Origin: Desulfuromonadales bacterium
GTDB taxonomy: Bacteria; Desulfobacterota; Desulfuromonadia; Desulfuromonadales; UBA2294
Assembly: GCA_014859615.1 (NCBI GenBank)
Contig: JACUTX010000039.1
Location: 1 to 16,135, forward strand
Reading direction: 5' to 3'
Length of the DNA stretch: 16,135 bases
Positions 14,670 through 16,135 of the stretch are shown here, in pieces. The stretch's first letter is position 1, and every line of letters starts with the position of its first letter. The translations under genes and the position numbers were made by a program. A model generated the notes under the pieces. The model did not search any database. It was not told the DNA's origin and was given only the letters and a program-made list of their open reading frames with translations.

Positions 14670-15218
14670 ATGCTGAATAGCAAAGAAAAGCAGATTCTTC
14701 TCGAAATCGCCCGTAAGGCGATTACAGCTGCCGTTCATAAGGAGGATACCGCCCCGGAGCCGAAAGAAGAGAGCGCTCTGAATATGCGCAACGGCTGTTT
14801 TGTTACGATCAAAAAAAATAGCGAACTGCGCGGTTGTATCGGCAATTTTCAATCAGACCTCCCGTTATTCAAGGAAGTTGCAGCAATGGCTGCCGCATCA
14901 GCATGCAAAGACCCCCGTTTTTACCCTTTGCAAGCCGATGAACTCGAAAATATCTCCATCGACATCTCCGTTCTTTCTCCGCTGGAAAAAATTGACACTA
15001 TTGAGGCCATTGAGGTCGGTAGACACGGAATTTACCTGGAAAAAGGGTATTACCGGGGAGTTTTATTACCACAGGTTGCAACAGAGCACAATTGGGATCG
15101 TGAAACCTTCCTGAAACAGACCTGCCTTAAAGCCGGACTCCCGATCGATTCCTGGGAAGCAGAAGAGACCGATATCTACATATTCAGTGCTGAGGTCTTC
15201 AGCGACCGCGACTCATAA
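14670..15218 (+). CDS. AMMECR1-domain protein (AmmeMemoRadiSam system protein A)
   Basis: A 182-residue cytoplasmic AMMECR1-fold protein. It has the family hallmark LRGCIG (53-58), DPRFYPL (81-87) and LLPQVATEHNW (132-142). AMMECR1 proteins are found with a Memo-type dioxygenase-like protein and a radical-SAM enzyme in the AmmeMemoRadiSam system; neither partner is in this window, and the reaction of the group is not settled. The ATG at 14670 lies 12 nt after GGAGG (14653-14657). An out-of-frame ATG at 14660, closer to that SD, opens a six-codon ORF ending in TAG at 14678-14680, over the start region. Hence leader translation or simply a long spacing is possible. The gene is divergent from the M48 gene and followed by a 240-bp gap with no clear terminator. 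Confidence 0.92.
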   Translation: MLNSKEKQILLEIARKAITAAVHKEDTAPEPKEESALNMRNGCFVTIKKNSELRGCIGNFQSDLPLFKEVAAMAAASACKDPRFYPLQADELENISIDISVLSPLEKIDTIEAIEVGRHGIYLEKGYYRGVLLPQVATEHNWDRETFLKQTCLKAGLPIDSWEAEETDIYIFSAEVFSDRDS

Positions 15219-15352
15219 AAACAACCGGATTTCATCTCGATAATTTAAATTGTGCCAGAAAAAACAAGCAAGGTATTTTTCGACCCGTAAAAAAAAGCGA
15301 ATCCCCCTCCAGTCGACAGCACCCGCTACTCTTGCTTACCCGAGAAATTTTA

Positions 15353-15382
15353 TTGCATAAAGTGTTAATTCTGCGCTACATT
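15353..15382 (+). promoter_or_regulatory. Candidate promoter of the sensor gene
   Basis: TTGCAT (15353-15358), an 18-nt spacer and TACATT (15377-15382) match four of six bases each. A start near 15389 would make an upstream ATG at 15390 almost leaderless, which favours the ATG at 15462. The rest of the gap (15219-15352) is A-rich and shows no other feature I would defend. Confidence 0.3.
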
Positions 15383-15461
15383 CATTAAAATGTTTCGTTC
15401 GGATAATCCCCCAGAAGTTGTCCCGCTAATTCACCGTGTGATCTTGGCCGTATGGGGAATC

Positions 15462-16135
15462 ATGCAAACTCTCCTGCAAAAAATATTGAATTTTCTCCCC
15501 CCCGAATTACTCCACCTGTTCAGTAAAAGTAGAGCCAGCGCAGACAAATATTACAAAGGGATCCGGTTTAAACTCACCCTTTTCATTCTGATTCTGATAG
15601 CCGGCACAACCTTCAGCGTTGCCTTGATTATGATGCAGATCATGGATCAGTCCCTGCTTCACTCCCTGATTCAACGCGGCAACGCCATTACCCAGGCCGC
15701 CACAACTCCGGCTGGATACAGCCTTCTGATGAAAGACTATCTTGCGCTCGACAACATTACGGCGCAGCTCAAACAGGCTCAAGCAGAACTTAACTATGTC
15801 GCGATACTCGATCTGGAACAGACGATCATTGCACACGATAATCTCGATCGAGTCGGGAGCAAGTTATCAGAACTGCCTGGCCTTCTGCTTGCCTCACAAC
15901 CAGGGATAAAAGTCACAAAAATCGTGCAGGACGGAAATGAATCGATCGAATTTCGCCGATCGATATTGTTTGCCCAGAAACACGTCGGGAACGTCGTCAT
16001 CGAAATCAGCACTCAGGAGCTTGTGACCGCCAGAGCAACTGCGCATCGTGAGATTATTATGATCGCAACAGCGGCTACGGCCGTTGGCCTGTTCGGCGCC
16101 GTGTTTCTCTCCTTTATCATGACCCGCCCGATCGA
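15462..16135 (+). CDS. Transmembrane sensor protein with Cache-like periplasmic domain, N-terminal part
   Basis: The frame is open to the window edge (224 codons from the ATG at 15462), so the gene continues outside. The start has GGGGA about 4 nt upstream; an in-frame ATG at 15390 would add 24 residues but has no SD. Residues about 37-58 are a first membrane helix, 59-197 a periplasmic domain, and 198-220 a second helix. The protein then reads TRPI, the start of a HAMP linker. The segment NYVAILDLEQTIIAHDNLDRVG (111-132), a strand-turn-strand with a polar loop, resembles Cache-type ligand-binding domains. The output module (histidine kinase, chemoreceptor or diguanylate cyclase) lies beyond the edge and cannot be named. 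A C7 run at 15497-15503 lies in codons 12-14. Confidence 0.75.
   Translation, partial: MQTLLQKILNFLPPELLHLFSKSRASADKYYKGIRFKLTLFILILIAGTTFSVALIMMQIMDQSLLHSLIQRGNAITQAATTPAGYSLLMKDYLALDNITAQLKQAQAELNYVAILDLEQTIIAHDNLDRVGSKLSELPGLLLASQPGIKVTKIVQDGNESIEFRRSILFAQKHVGNVVIEISTQELVTARATAHREIIMIATAATAVGLFGAVFLSFIMTRPI

Noticed and set aside
1..16135. Defence system, prophage, CRISPR array, rRNA or tRNA
   Set aside because: No repeat-spacer pattern, integrase, transposase or cloverleaf was found by eye; the region reads as ordinary chromosomal genes.

Overview
The window looks like a chromosomal segment of a Gram-negative deltaproteobacterium of the Desulfuromonadales/Geobacter type. The evidence is indirect. 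The proteins read like that group (a Wzi-family outer-membrane protein with an SLH-like N-terminus, a DUF4388 response regulator, a linked guaB-guaA pair), base composition is near 50% GC, and nearly all genes carry good Shine-Dalgarno sequences. No phage, insertion sequence, CRISPR array, rRNA or tRNA was seen. Twelve genes lie on the minus strand and two on the plus strand.

Layout, given in the direction of minus-strand transcription. From 14458 down to 6053 there is a tightly packed series: an M48-type lipoprotein with TPRs, a membrane protein with a bacterial PH domain, miaB, a REC-GAF-degenerate GGDEF-DICT-like regulator, a REC-DUF4388 regulator with a pseudo-GTPase-like C-terminus, a PHP-domain phosphoesterase and an M42 aminopeptidase. 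It ends at a strong intrinsic terminator (5996-6024). A promoter-like sequence lies just before miaB, so the series is probably at least two transcription units. Next comes a monocistronic 59-residue zinc-ribbon protein (5675-5854) with its own terminator, then guaB-guaA (5460 to 2429), a PAP2 phosphatase and a Wzi-like protein that runs off the left edge. On the plus strand, after a divergent intergenic region, are an AMMECR1 protein (14670-15218) and the N-terminal half of a transmembrane sensor with a Cache-like domain that runs off the right edge.

How the genes fit together. guaB and guaA make GMP from IMP. miaB modifies tRNA. PAP2 and Wzi suggest an envelope polysaccharide or lipid-carrier job. 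The two regulators are translationally coupled (ATGA overlap) and probably form one signalling module. The most unusual theme is loss of catalytic residues: the M48 protein has HQLGH in place of HExxH, the GGDEF-like domain has KDNIY in place of GGDEF, the second regulator's receiver lacks its acidic pair, and its C-terminal GTPase-like domain has no P-loop. These look like proteins kept for binding or scaffolding rather than catalysis. I do not see a clearly new defence or mobile system here.
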